A DNA stretch of 53,017 bases from an uncultured Oscillospiraceae bacterium (GCA_910587835.1 CAJUNQ010000009.1:1-53017), one strand, 5' to 3'. Shown: positions 15,168-24,486, counted from the stretch's first letter. Numbers and translations: made by a program. The notes: generated by a model not told the origin, from the letters alone.

Positions 15168-16271
15168 TCAAAGCAGCAGGGGGACCACATTCACCAGCAG
15201 AAAGTAGCAGACAAAAATGCACACCGCGATAGAGGGGTTCACGCCCCCCCGGGCGTCCAGGGTCATGTTGGGCTCGTCGGCCAAATTGGCGGCCTTCACC
15301 TGCCGCACCGTGCGCACACAGTGCTTCATGTACATCTTATTGCCCCGCAGCCCCACAAAAATCATCACGGCCAGCATCAGCAGCAGGCAGAGCATGGGCA
15401 GGCAGATGTCCAGATACATGCGGGGATTCTCCGTCAGCAGCTGGGTAATGACAATCATCTGCTCGTTGGTGGGGGCAAAGCCCCGGGTGGCGTCCATCCC
15501 CGCCTGCTCCATCAGGCTGAGCAGCGTGGGCGTGGCCACAAACACAGAGGACGCCAGATACAGCAGGTAAATCAGCAGCATAAGGGCCGTGACAATGGCC
15601 CCATATTTATACTGCTTGCGGTAGAGCATCCAGCCCCCGGAGAACAGGAACGCCGAAAAGTTGAACTTATTGCGCCCGCTCTGCTTCATATACCGGAAGA
15701 CCGGCATATAATAGGCCGTGTTCTGCTTCACCAGCTTCGAGGCGTCCCCATAGCTGACGCCGCTGTCCAGCACATCGGCGGGGTTCACGCCGCCCATGGG
15801 GTCAAAGGCAAAGGGCATGGAGCCATAAGGCCGGGGGGGCGTCCCATAGGGGTTATAGGGGGGCGGGTTCTGGTCCGGCTGGCCGCTCTGCCCCGGCCGG
15901 CTGTTCTGGCCCGGGGAGCTGCCCGGGCCCGGCCAGCTGCCCTGGCCGGAGGACGCAGGCGGGGCCCCGTAAACGCCGGAGGGCCTCAGGGGCTGTCCGC
16001 AGCGGCCGCAGAACAGCGCGCTGTGGCCGTTCAGCGCACCGCAGGCAGAGCATTCCTGGTCCTTAATCTCCGCCGAGGGGGCGGGCTTGGGGGGAGGCGG
16101 CGGGGTCCAATCCTTTCCCGCCTGGTGCAGGTCGTCAAACACACACTGGCCCGCCTGCAAATAGCATTCCCGGTGATAGGGCGCGCCGCACTGGGGGCAG
16201 ACCACAATGTCATCCTCCTCCCGAAAGGGCTTGCCGCACACGGGACATTTGATCCCTGTAAAGTCAATCAT
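15168..16271 (-). CDS. RING-like/zinc-ribbon membrane protein (DUF2628-like C-terminus)
   Basis: About 367 residues. The N-terminus carries a prokaryotic RING-like cluster (CPVCGKPFREEDDIVVCPQC, then HREC), then a second ribbon CSACGALNGHSALFCGRCG, a long Pro/Gly/Ser/Gln-rich linker, and a membrane half. FNFSAFLFSGGWMLYRKQY just before the first helices resembles DUF2628, and at least three further hydrophobic spans follow, ending in CIFVCYFLLVNVVPLLL. Function is unknown. I chose 16271 because the family usually begins MI.(Y/F)TG.KCPVCG; an in-frame ATG at 16295 adds 8 residues and cannot be excluded. It is monocistronic. Confidence 0.8.
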   Translation of the reverse strand: MIDFTGIKCPVCGKPFREEDDIVVCPQCGAPYHRECYLQAGQCVFDDLHQAGKDWTPPPPPKPAPSAEIKDQECSACGALNGHSALFCGRCGQPLRPSGVYGAPPASSGQGSWPGPGSSPGQNSRPGQSGQPDQNPPPYNPYGTPPRPYGSMPFAFDPMGGVNPADVLDSGVSYGDASKLVKQNTAYYMPVFRYMKQSGRNKFNFSAFLFSGGWMLYRKQYKYGAIVTALMLLIYLLYLASSVFVATPTLLSLMEQAGMDATRGFAPTNEQMIVITQLLTENPRMYLDICLPMLCLLLMLAVMIFVGLRGNKMYMKHCVRTVRQVKAANLADEPNMTLDARGGVNPSIAVCIFVCYFLLVNVVPLLL

Positions 16272-16346
16272 AGCCAAAAGCCATTCCTTTTCCATTTCAT
16301 ATTACCCTGCTTGGCAACACGCTGTTCCGGTATCACCATACTTGGT

Positions 16347-16375
16347 ATTGTACACGATTTCGCCGGAAAGTGCAA
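16347..16375 (-). promoter_or_regulatory. Promoter for the RING-like gene
   Basis: On the minus strand TTGCAC (16375-16370), 17-nt spacer, TACAAT (16352-16347). It lies about 75 nt before the chosen start. Confidence 0.65.
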
Positions 16376-16660
16376 TGATAACCCGGCAAATTTTCATTCT
16401 GTTAACAAATTGAGGGTTCTGGGGAATAAAGAGCGGGATTTCCCCGCTTTGCGGCCAGTCCCGGCGAAGAGGTAGCCGGAAGCTTTCCCCTCCCAATCCG
16501 CTGCTTGCCTGGGTGTACTCTCATAAGCTGCGTATGCGGACTTTTGAGCAGATTCCAGTCAAAAATGCGCATACTTGCTTGCAGCTCTTATGTACCCTGC
16601 GTACCTCAAGAATTTTGGCGCAGAAGCTGGCAAAAATCTGTCAAAAGGCCCGTGCGAACG

Positions 16661-16830
16661 CTTAAAACCTGTATTCATAGGCGGAGGATGCCGGAGGGGC
16701 GTGGGATTTTGTCGCCCTGCAAGGCAAAAAATCGCAGGAATACTTGCCGTATTTCAAGATTTTTTAACGCAGCAGGACGGCAAAAGACCCGTCCCTCCGG
16801 CGTTCAACGCCTGTGAATACAGGTTCTTAA
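16661..16830. repeat. Foldback element B, flanked by CTTAA
   Basis: AACCTGTATTCATAGGCG (16666-16683) is the inverse, with one mismatch, of CGCCTGTGAATACAGGTT (16808-16825). CTTAA stands directly on both outer sides, as a target duplication or part of a longer inverted repeat containing TTAA. Inward, GCCGGAGGG pairs with CCCTCCGGC, then AAAAAATC with GATTTTTT, and the apex is GAATAC-TTGCC-GTATTTC. The build (long outer stem, A/T-tract stem, 5-nt-loop apex) matches foldback element A although the sequence differs. Confidence 0.8.
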
Positions 16831-16913
16831 TGGGACCACGCCCTGAAAATCCGCCACAAGGCAAGCCCCTCCAAGCTCCTGTGTCCGGGCGCGCCCTTTC
16901 ATTGATAAAATGC

Positions 16914-17004
16914 GGGAGTGTCCGTTTCGGAGAGCTTTTCGTGTTCCCCCCGCCCTACGGGCGGGGGGAACACAGATGATTATCTCTGCGGTTGGGACAC
17001 TCCC
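16914..17004. repeat. Foldback element C with 15-bp GC core
   Basis: The outer arms GGGAGTGTCC (16914-16923) and GGACACTCCC (16995-17004) enclose a perfect 15-bp hairpin, GTGTTCCCCCCGCCC (16941-16955) with GGGCGGGGGGAACAC (16959-16973), loop TAC. There is no T run, so it is a poor terminator. It ends 16 nt before the recJ promoter. Between 16376 and 17089 I see no gene, only elements B and C and the promoter. Confidence 0.75.
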
Positions 17005-17019
17005 TAAAATGCCCGGCAC

Positions 17020-17048
17020 TTGCAACGCCCTGTCTTTTGTGCTATAAT
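17020..17048 (+). promoter_or_regulatory. Promoter of the recJ-relA operon
   Basis: TTGCAA (17020-17025), 17-nt spacer, TATAAT (17043-17048), about 35 nt before the recJ start. Confidence 0.8.
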
Positions 17049-17089
17049 TTATCTTAAGAAACCATACCCACAAACCAGAAGGTGCATTC

Positions 17090-19174
17090 ATGAAACGCTG
17101 GCAGCTCTCTCCCTTTGATAAAACCGCCGCTGTGGCTCTGGCCAGGGACGCGGGCCTCCCTCCCCTTTTGGGCGCGCTGCTGCTGGGCCGGGGCTGCGCC
17201 ACCCCCCAGCAGGCCCACGCCATGCTGGACAGCGGCAGCTTTGCCGACCCCCTGCTGATGAAGGACATGGACAAGGCTGTCAGCCGCCTGCGCCGCGCCC
17301 TGGACGACTTTGAAAAGATCGCGGTCTACGGCGACTATGACGCGGACGGCGTTACGGCCACGGCCATTCTTTTCACCTATCTTCGGGACCAGGGGGCCAA
17401 GGTCAGCTTCTATATTCCCCAGCGGGGCAGCGAGGGCTATGGTCTGAACATGGCTGCGGTGGACACCCTGAACCGGGAGGGGGTGGACCTGATTGTCACA
17501 GTGGACAACGGCGTGTCCGCTGTCAAGGAGATTGCCTACGCGAAAAAGCTGGGCATGGATGTGATTGTCACAGACCACCACCAGCCCCAGGAGCAGCTCC
17601 CCCAGGCCGCCGCGCTGGTCAACGCCCACCAGCCCGGGGACGAAAGCCCCTATAAGGAGCTCTCCGGCGCGGGGGTGGCTTTCAAGCTCCTCATCGCCAT
17701 GGAGGGCGGCGGGCCGGAGGCTGTGGAGCGGGTGGAGAAATACGCCGACCTGGCCGCTGTGGGCACAGTGGGGGATTCGGTCCCCCTGACCGGGGAAAAC
17801 CGGCTGATTGTGCAAACCGGCCTGAGACAGATTGACAAGCGCCGCCGTCCGGGGCTGGACGCCATTCTGGACCCGGGCAGCGGCAAAACCGACGCCGGCA
17901 AGCTGGCCTTTACCGCCGTCCCCTGCATCAACGCCACCGGCCGCATGGGGGCCCCCGAGCGGGCCGTGCGCCTGCTCACCTATCAGGACAGCACCAGCGC
18001 CCAGGCCCTGGCCCAGGAGCTGAAGGGGGACAATGCCCGGCGCAAGCAGGTGGAGCAGGAGATTTTTCAGGCAGCGGCGGCAAAAATTGAGGGCGACCCG
18101 GAGCTGCGCTTTGCCCGGGTGATTCTGGTGGAGGGCAGCGACTGGCACATGGGCGTGGTGGGCATTGTGGCCTCTAAAATCGTGGAGCGTTTCGGCAAGC
18201 CCTGCTTTGTGCTCTCCGCCCAGGAGGACGGCTGCTACCGGGGCAGCGGCCGCAGCGTAGAGGGCTTTGACCTGTTCCAGGCAGTGCACGCCTGCCGGGC
18301 CCTGCTGGAACGCTACGGAGGCCACCCCATGGCTGCGGGGCTGACCGTGCCGGCGGAAAACCTGCCGGAGCTCCGCCGGCAGATCAACCGCTTTGCCGCG
18401 GAAGCCTGCCCGGACATGCCGGTGCTCACCCTGCGGCTGGACTGCCCCCTGAAGCCCTCGGCTGTCACCGCCCGCACCGCCGCCAGCCTGGCCCCCCTAG
18501 AGCCCTTTGGCGCGGGCAACCCCCAGCCCCTTTTCGGCCTTTACGGCGTGACCCTGCGGGGTGTTCGTTCTCTGGGCAGCACAGGGGCCCACTGCCGCCT
18601 GCAGTGCGAAAAGGACGGCTTTGCCTTTGAATGCGTCTACTTCCGTATGCGGGCCGCTGACCTGCCCTTTGAGCCGGGGACTGTGGTGGACCTGGCTGTG
18701 AACCTTCAGGTAAACGACTACCCCCGGGGCAGGGGCTTTGACTTTTTGGTGCGGGACGTCAAGCGCAGCTCGCTGGATGTGGAGGCCTGCATTGCCGGCC
18801 AGCGGCTTTATGAAAAACACCGCCGGGGCGAGCCCCTCACCCAGGAGGAGGCCCGGGCCCTCACCCCCAGCCGGGAGGAGTTTGGGGCCCTTTACCGGCT
18901 GCTGGCCCGGCCCGGCCCCAGGCCGGTAAGGGACCCCTTGGCCCTGCTGAGCCGCCTGGAGGGCTCCTCTCTGGACCTGGGACGGCTGCAGGCCGCCCTG
19001 GACGTGCTGGAAGAGCGGGGGCTGATTGAAAACCGGGAGGGCCGCTGGGAGGCCCTGCCCCAGCGGGAAAAGGCGGAGCTTGCCGCCTCGCCCTGTATGC
19101 CCCAGGCGGCGGGAGACGGAAATGAGGAACAAGAGACAAGGAGGCGTTCACATGCCGGCAGTCAGACAGATTGA
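17090..19174 (+). CDS. recJ: Single-stranded-DNA-specific exonuclease RecJ
   Basis: Protein of 694 residues. RecJ degrades single-stranded DNA 5' to 3' in recombination and mismatch repair. The DHH phosphoesterase core shows AVYGDYDADGVTATAIL (motif I), VTVDNGVSA, IVTDHHQP (the DHH motif) and GTVGDSVPL; the DHHA1 part has GRSVEGFDLFQA and ERYGGHPMAAGLTV. A nucleic-acid-binding OB part follows (EPFGAGNPQPLFGL...). The last 100 residues, Glu/Arg/Pro-rich, are a lineage-type extension. The start at 17090 follows AGAAGGTG. The frame overlaps relA by 23 nt. Confidence 0.95.
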   Translation: MKRWQLSPFDKTAAVALARDAGLPPLLGALLLGRGCATPQQAHAMLDSGSFADPLLMKDMDKAVSRLRRALDDFEKIAVYGDYDADGVTATAILFTYLRDQGAKVSFYIPQRGSEGYGLNMAAVDTLNREGVDLIVTVDNGVSAVKEIAYAKKLGMDVIVTDHHQPQEQLPQAAALVNAHQPGDESPYKELSGAGVAFKLLIAMEGGGPEAVERVEKYADLAAVGTVGDSVPLTGENRLIVQTGLRQIDKRRRPGLDAILDPGSGKTDAGKLAFTAVPCINATGRMGAPERAVRLLTYQDSTSAQALAQELKGDNARRKQVEQEIFQAAAAKIEGDPELRFARVILVEGSDWHMGVVGIVASKIVERFGKPCFVLSAQEDGCYRGSGRSVEGFDLFQAVHACRALLERYGGHPMAAGLTVPAENLPELRRQINRFAAEACPDMPVLTLRLDCPLKPSAVTARTAASLAPLEPFGAGNPQPLFGLYGVTLRGVRSLGSTGAHCRLQCEKDGFAFECVYFRMRAADLPFEPGTVVDLAVNLQVNDYPRGRGFDFLVRDVKRSSLDVEACIAGQRLYEKHRRGEPLTQEEARALTPSREEFGALYRLLARPGPRPVRDPLALLSRLEGSSLDLGRLQAALDVLEERGLIENREGRWEALPQREKAELAASPCMPQAAGDGNEEQETRRRSHAGSQTD

Positions 19175-21365
19175 CAGCTATGAGCAGCTGCAAAGCATCA
19201 TCAAGGAGAGCGGCAAGGAGTTTGACCGGGAGCTGATTGGCCAGGCCTTTCTCTTAGCTGACCGGATGCACCGGGACCAGCTCCGCCGCTCCGGCGAGCC
19301 CTATATTATCCATCCCCTGTCCGTGGCCGCCATTCTGGTGGACCTGGGCATGGACAGCCAGTCGGTGGCCGCAGGGCTGCTTCACGATGTGGTGGAGGAC
19401 ACCTGCTGCACCCTGGAGGAGATTACCCAGGACTTTGGCCAGGACGTGGCCCTGCTCATCGACGGGGTTACCAAGCTGGACAAAATCCCCTTCTCCTCCC
19501 GGGAGGAGGAGCAGGCGGAGAACCTGCGGAAAATGCTGATGGCCATGGCCCAGGACATCCGGGTCATCATCATCAAGTTTGCCGACCGGATGCACAATCT
19601 CTCCACCCTGGAATTCGTCTCTCCCCAAAGTCAGCGGGACAAGGCCCGGGAGTGCCTGGAGGTGTATGCCCCCATTGCCCACCGGCTGGGCATGCGCACG
19701 GTAAAGGAGACCATGGAGGATGTGTCGCTGAAATATCTGGACCCGGAGGCCTACCGGGAGATTACCGAATACCTCACCTCCCGCAGCAGCACCCGGCTGC
19801 AGTTCATCGAGGAGCTGAAGGCCCACCTGAAGGGGCGGGTGGAGGCTGCTCTGCCCGACGTATATATTGAGGGGCGGGTCAAAAGCATTTACAGCATCTA
19901 CCGGAAGATGTTCATGCAGGGCAAGGACTTTGAGGAGATCTACGATGTGTTCGCCATGCGGGTGATTGTGGACACCATTGAGGACTGCTACAATGTGCTT
20001 GGCATTGTCCATGACATGTTCACCCCCCTGCCCAACCGGTTCAAGGACTATATTTCCACCCCCAAGCCCAACATGTACCAGTCTCTGCACACCACGGTGA
20101 TTACCAAGGCCGGGGTGCCCTTCGAGGTGCAGATTCGCACCTGGGAGATGCACCAAACCGCCGAATATGGCATTGCCGCCCACTGGAAGTACAAAATCGG
20201 CATGTCCGCCCGGCAGGCCGACAACCGCTCTCTGGACGAGCGGCTCTCCTGGATTCGCCAGATGCTGGAAAACCAGGCGGACACCGAGGACATCACCGAC
20301 CTGGTCCACTCCATCAAGTCAGACCTGATTCCCGAGGAGGTGTTCGTGTTCACCCCCAAGGGCGATGTGGTGAACCTGCCCCAGGGCAGCAGCGTCATCG
20401 ACTTTGCCTACGCCATTCACAGCGCAGTGGGCAACCGCATGGTGGGGGCCAAGGTGGACAAGAAGATTGTCCCTCTGGACTACAAGGTGAAGACCGGGGA
20501 GATCATCGAGGTCCTCACCAGCAAGGAGACCCGGGGCCCCAACCGGGACTGGCTGACCATGGTGCGCACCAGCGAGGCCCGCAGCAAAATCCGGGCCTGG
20601 TTCAAAAAAGAGCGCCGGGAGGAGAACATTGCCGAGGGCCGCTCTGAGCTGGAAAAGGAGCTGCGCCGGTCAGGCATCCCCATCACCCCGGAGCTTATGG
20701 CCTTTATGGTGGACAGCGTGGGCCGGCGGCACAACTGCTCTACGGTAGAGGACCTGTATGCGGCCATTGGCTACGGCGGGGTGCAGCTGTGGAAGGTGAT
20801 GCCCCGGGTGCGGGAGGAATATCAGCGCATGGCAAAGGCCGCCGCCCCCCAGTCCCCCAACCAGGACCTGCCCCCCCTGGTGCAGAACACCCCCGCCCCT
20901 GCCAGAAAAGTGGCCGGCGGCGTGCTGGTGGACGGCATGGACAACTGCCTCATCAAGCTCTCCCGGTGCTGCAACCCCCTGCCCGGCGACGACATCATCG
21001 GCTTTATCACCCGGGGCTTCGGGGTGTCCATCCACAAGCGCAGCTGCCGCAATGTCCCCCCGGACCTGACCGACTGCCCTGAGCCGGAGCGTTGGGTCAA
21101 CGCCCACTGGGAGGGAGACGTGAAGGACGACTTCAAGTCCACCCTGCACATTGTGGCCGTGGACCGGGGCGGGCTGCTGTTCGACGTGACCCAGCAGCTC
21201 TCCAACATGAACATCTTCATCCACACCCTCAACTGCCGCCAGGAGAAAACCGGCCCCAACGCGGTCATCTCCGCCACCATCTCCATCAACGGCCTGCAGC
21301 AGCTGCAAAACATCATCGACCGGCTGTCCCGGGTCAAGGGGGTGCTGTCCATTGACCGCACCTGA
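19152..21365 (+). CDS. relA: Bifunctional (p)ppGpp synthetase/hydrolase
   Basis: Protein of 737 residues, Rel/SpoT family, which makes and degrades the stringent-response alarmone. Hydrolase domain: YIIHPLSVAAILVDLG with H54, LLHDVVEDT with the HD pair at 78-79 and ED at 82-83; all metal-site residues are present, so hydrolysis is expected. Synthetase: GRVKSIYSIYRKMFMQGKDF, YDVFAMRVI, and YISTPKPNMYQSLHTTVI. TGS domain: VFVFTPKGDVVNLPQGSSVIDFAYAIHSAVG. Then the CC/RIS-like region with LSRCCNPLPGDDIIGFITRG, and a C-terminal ACT domain. The start at 19152 has AAGGAGG 7-9 nt upstream, inside recJ. Confidence 0.96.
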   Translation: MPAVRQIDSYEQLQSIIKESGKEFDRELIGQAFLLADRMHRDQLRRSGEPYIIHPLSVAAILVDLGMDSQSVAAGLLHDVVEDTCCTLEEITQDFGQDVALLIDGVTKLDKIPFSSREEEQAENLRKMLMAMAQDIRVIIIKFADRMHNLSTLEFVSPQSQRDKARECLEVYAPIAHRLGMRTVKETMEDVSLKYLDPEAYREITEYLTSRSSTRLQFIEELKAHLKGRVEAALPDVYIEGRVKSIYSIYRKMFMQGKDFEEIYDVFAMRVIVDTIEDCYNVLGIVHDMFTPLPNRFKDYISTPKPNMYQSLHTTVITKAGVPFEVQIRTWEMHQTAEYGIAAHWKYKIGMSARQADNRSLDERLSWIRQMLENQADTEDITDLVHSIKSDLIPEEVFVFTPKGDVVNLPQGSSVIDFAYAIHSAVGNRMVGAKVDKKIVPLDYKVKTGEIIEVLTSKETRGPNRDWLTMVRTSEARSKIRAWFKKERREENIAEGRSELEKELRRSGIPITPELMAFMVDSVGRRHNCSTVEDLYAAIGYGGVQLWKVMPRVREEYQRMAKAAAPQSPNQDLPPLVQNTPAPARKVAGGVLVDGMDNCLIKLSRCCNPLPGDDIIGFITRGFGVSIHKRSCRNVPPDLTDCPEPERWVNAHWEGDVKDDFKSTLHIVAVDRGGLLFDVTQQLSNMNIFIHTLNCRQEKTGPNAVISATISINGLQQLQNIIDRLSRVKGVLSIDRT

Positions 21366-22011
21366 GTCCCCTCTGGGCCTGGGGCAGGCCCTGGGCTGGT
21401 GCGGGGGGTATGTGGGCCTTCTGCTGCTGTGCGCCCTGGCAGATGTGGCACTTTGGCGCAGAGTATGCCCCGCCGCTTCCCCCTGGCTGAACCTGGGGAT
21501 GCTTGCCCTGGCCTCTCTCTGCTATCTCCGTCTGTTGGAAGGGGCGGGCCTGCTGCCCCGGTTTTGGGGGAATGTCACCCCCAAAAATATTTTCCTGGCC
21601 CTGGCCTGCGCCCTGCTGTTCTTTCTGACGCTGGACAAGGGCCTGGACCCTCTGCTGGACCGTTGGTTCCCCCAAAGCCAGCAGGCCTACGCGGAGGGCC
21701 TGGCCGCTCTGCGGGCCGCCCCCGGCCCGGCGCTGGTGCGGGTGTGCCTCATCGCCCCGGTGATGGAGGAGACCCTCACCCGGGGCCTGCTGCTGGGGGG
21801 CCTGCGGGAGGCCTACGGCCTGCCCCTGGCCCTGTGCCTCTCGGTGGGGGTGTTCGCCCTATTGCACTTCAACCTGGCCCAGACCCTCTCGGCGGCGGTG
21901 TGCGGGCTGGTGCTGGGGGCGCTGTACCTGCACAGCGGGTCCCTGCTCTGCTGTATTCTGGCCCATGCCGCCTACAATTTTGTCTCATATCTGGCCCTGC
22001 TCAGGGCATAA
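21352..22011 (+). CDS. CPBP (CAAX-like) intramembrane metalloprotease
   Basis: Protein of 219 residues, mostly hydrophobic with about six to seven membrane spans. It carries the CPBP/Abi motifs in order: EETLTRGLLLGGLREAYG (EExxxR), FALLHFNLAQ (FxxxH) and LAHAAYNFVSYL (HxxxN/D). These metal-dependent membrane proteases cut prenylated proteins in eukaryotes and act in bacteriocin self-immunity or regulation in bacteria; the substrate here is unknown. The start is a TTG at 21352, 14 nt inside relA, with AAGGGGG upstream. This is the most plausible start because the next in-frame Met is far inside, so coupling to relA translation is likely. Confidence 0.82.
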   Translation: MTAPESPLGLGQALGWCGGYVGLLLLCALADVALWRRVCPAASPWLNLGMLALASLCYLRLLEGAGLLPRFWGNVTPKNIFLALACALLFFLTLDKGLDPLLDRWFPQSQQAYAEGLAALRAAPGPALVRVCLIAPVMEETLTRGLLLGGLREAYGLPLALCLSVGVFALLHFNLAQTLSAAVCGLVLGALYLHSGSLLCCILAHAAYNFVSYLALLRA

Positions 22012-22027
22012 CCTAAGGAGGCCCTTT

Positions 22028-23503
22028 ATGCTTCTGACCCTCACCGGCCACCCCTTCCGCTACGAGTGCGAAAACCTCTGCCGCCTGTTCTTTCCCTACA
22101 GCCCCGTCCGGGTGACGGAGGACCCGGCGGAAGCCCCCCAGGAGGGCGAGCCCTGGGCCCTGGCCCAGGCGGTCCAGCAGCCCTCTGGCCACTGGCTCTA
22201 TACCGTCCGGGCGGGGGACGGGGCGGACCGTCTGGACAGCCAGTCCGCCGCCCCGGAACTGGCCGAGTACCCCATGACCAGCCTGCTCTACCAGGTGTTC
22301 TCCCGGCTCACAGGCGGCTCTCCCGCCTGGGGGATGCTCACCGGGGTGCACCCGGTGAAGCTTCTGCGCCAGCATGTGGAGCGCCTGGGCTTTGAGGCCG
22401 GGGCCGCTGACTTCCAGGAGAAATGGCATGTCACCCCTGCCAAGACGGCCCTGGCGGCGCAGGTCCTCGCCGCCCAAAAAGACGCCGTTGAGGCCCTGCG
22501 CCCCGGGGATTTCTCCCTGTATGTGGGCATCCCCTTCTGCCCCACCCGCTGCGCCTACTGCTCCTTTATTTCTCAGGACATGGCGGGCGCCGCCAAGCTG
22601 GTGGAGCCCTATCTCCTGTGCCTGGACGCTGAGCTGGCCCGCACCGCCGCCATTACCGCCGGGTTGGGGATGCGGCTGGTGTCTGTCTATATTGGCGGGG
22701 GAACCCCCACCAGTCTTACCGCCGGACAGCTGGACCGCCTGTGCGGCAGGGTCCGCCAGCTGTTCGACCTGTCCGCCTGCACCGAATTCACCGTAGAGGC
22801 CGGCCGGCCCGACACCATCACCCGGGAAAAGCTGGGGGCGCTGAGGGCCCAGGGGGTCACCCGGGTCAGCGTCAACCCCCAGACCATGATCCAGCAGGTG
22901 CTGAAAAACATCGGCCGCAGCCACAGCCCCCGGCAGGTGGAGGAGGCCTTTGCCCTGGCCCATGAGGCGGGCTTCCGGGATATTAACGCAGACCTGATTG
23001 TGGGCCTGCCCGGGGACGACCTGGCCGGGTTCACCTACAGCCTGGGCAAGGTGCTGGCCCTGGGCCCCACCAATGTGACGGTCCACTCTCTGGCCCTTAA
23101 GCGCAGCTCGGCTCTGGTGACAGAGGACGGGGACCTGAGCTCTCACAAAAAGCAGGCCCAGGCCGCCGCCATGATGGACCTGTCCATCCGCACCCTGGCA
23201 GAGGCGGGCTTTGTCCCCTACTACCTCTACCGGCAGACCCGCATGGCCGGCAACCTGGAAAACACCGGTTGGGCCCAGCCGGGCAGCGTCTGCCGGTACA
23301 ATATTTACACCATGGACGAAAGCGGCACAGTAATCGCCTGCGGGGCGGGGGGCGTGACAAAAATCAAAGACCCTTACTCCGACGCCCTGCAGCGGGTGTT
23401 CAACCTGAAGCTTCCCCTGGAATACATCAACCGGCACGCCGAAATTTTGGAGAGAAAGGATGGTATGGGAGCCGTTTTAGCAGGCCTCCTGAAACGATCA
23501 TGA
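22028..23503 (+). CDS. hemZ: HemZ-type coproporphyrinogen III oxidase-like radical SAM enzyme
   Basis: Protein of 491 residues. The radical-SAM cluster motif is YVGIPFCPTRCAYCSF (CxxxCxYC), followed by VYIGGGTPTSLTAGQLDRL, TVEAGRPDTITREKL, RVSVNPQTM and DLIVGLPGDD, all typical of the HemN/HemZ family, with a HemZ-like N-terminal extension of about 150 residues. HemN-type enzymes decarboxylate coproporphyrinogen III anaerobically; HemZ members are often annotated this way without proof, and no other heme gene is in the window. The start at 22028 follows AAGGAGG by 7 nt. Its stop overlaps the next start as ATGA. Confidence 0.9.
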   Translation: MLLTLTGHPFRYECENLCRLFFPYSPVRVTEDPAEAPQEGEPWALAQAVQQPSGHWLYTVRAGDGADRLDSQSAAPELAEYPMTSLLYQVFSRLTGGSPAWGMLTGVHPVKLLRQHVERLGFEAGAADFQEKWHVTPAKTALAAQVLAAQKDAVEALRPGDFSLYVGIPFCPTRCAYCSFISQDMAGAAKLVEPYLLCLDAELARTAAITAGLGMRLVSVYIGGGTPTSLTAGQLDRLCGRVRQLFDLSACTEFTVEAGRPDTITREKLGALRAQGVTRVSVNPQTMIQQVLKNIGRSHSPRQVEEAFALAHEAGFRDINADLIVGLPGDDLAGFTYSLGKVLALGPTNVTVHSLALKRSSALVTEDGDLSSHKKQAQAAAMMDLSIRTLAEAGFVPYYLYRQTRMAGNLENTGWAQPGSVCRYNIYTMDESGTVIACGAGGVTKIKDPYSDALQRVFNLKLPLEYINRHAEILERKDGMGAVLAGLLKRS

Positions 23504-24450
23504 GTAATTTTGCCAGCGGATACATCAAATACATCAACCACCTGGAGCAGATTAACGACGCGGCCATCAGCAACCCCGCCCGAATGATTCAGGAGGTGGA
23601 GGGCTCTTACCGGGAGCATTTGCGCAACATTGCCCGCAACATCACCGAACGCCCAAAGCCGGTGCGCATTGTGATGCTCTCGGGCCCCAGCAGCAGCGGC
23701 AAAACCACCACCGCCCATCTTCTCCGGGACTATCTGGGGGACTTTGGGGTGCGGGCAGTGATTATCTCTCTGGACGATTTCTATCTGGGCCGGGAGCTGG
23801 CCCCCCTGCTCCCCGACGGCTCCCGGGACTTTGAGACCGTGAACGCCCTGGATGTGGAGCGGATTCGGGAGACCCTGAAAAACGTGGTGGGCTCGGGAGA
23901 ATTTACCGTGCCCCGCTACAGCTTTGCCCTGGGCCGGGCGGAGGGGCCGGACCAGGAGTACCGCCTTGCCCCCGGGGACCTGGCCATTGTGGAGGGCATC
24001 CACGGGCTGAACCCCATCTTTACCCGGGACCTGCCGGAGGACGTCTGTCTGAAGCTGTATGTCAGCGTCAAGCAGCAGATCAAGGACGCCAACGGCGAGG
24101 TGCTCTCCCCCTGGTCCCTGCGGCTGGTGCGGCGCATTGTCCGGGACATCCAATTCCGGGGCTCCACTGCTGAAAACACCCTGCACATGTGGGCCCAGGT
24201 GGTGGAGGGGGAGAACCGCTACATCCGCCCCTACCGCATCAGCGCCGACTATACGGTGAACTCCATTCACATCTACGAGCCTTGCGTGCTGCGCACCGTG
24301 GCCATTCCCCTGCTGCGGGCCATTGCGGCGGACGATCTCCACTACAAAAAGGCCCGGGACCTGGAATCCCGGCTCATGCGCTTTGAGCCGATAGATCCGG
24401 CGCTGGTGCCAAATGGCTCTATGCTGCGGGAGTTTTTGGGCAAGGCCTGA
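23500..24450 (+). CDS. Uridine-kinase-like nucleoside kinase
   Basis: Protein of 316 residues. After a 55-residue N-terminal part the P-loop is SGPSSSGKTT (residues 61-70), with ISLDDFYLGRELAP, a DFETVNALDVERI segment and AIVEGIHGLNP, all as in the phosphoribulokinase/uridine kinase family. RLVRRIVRDIQFRGSTAENT is the lid with catalytic arginines. These proteins phosphorylate a nucleoside or related hydroxyl with ATP. Its separate N-terminal part differs from the short Udk, so it is probably a clostridial paralogue with unproven substrate. The ATGA overlap with hemZ makes it the last gene of the recJ operon. Confidence 0.85.
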   Translation: MSNFASGYIKYINHLEQINDAAISNPARMIQEVEGSYREHLRNIARNITERPKPVRIVMLSGPSSSGKTTTAHLLRDYLGDFGVRAVIISLDDFYLGRELAPLLPDGSRDFETVNALDVERIRETLKNVVGSGEFTVPRYSFALGRAEGPDQEYRLAPGDLAIVEGIHGLNPIFTRDLPEDVCLKLYVSVKQQIKDANGEVLSPWSLRLVRRIVRDIQFRGSTAENTLHMWAQVVEGENRYIRPYRISADYTVNSIHIYEPCVLRTVAIPLLRAIAADDLHYKKARDLESRLMRFEPIDPALVPNGSMLREFLGKA

Positions 24451-24486
24451 GGCTCCAGCCGCGCTGTTTTTCAAACCAGCGGACAC

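Noticed and set aside
16505..16979. Two overlapping plus-strand frames in the gap before recJ
   Set aside because: They cross foldback element B, have no ribosome site and read as Arg/Cys-rich chance sequence.
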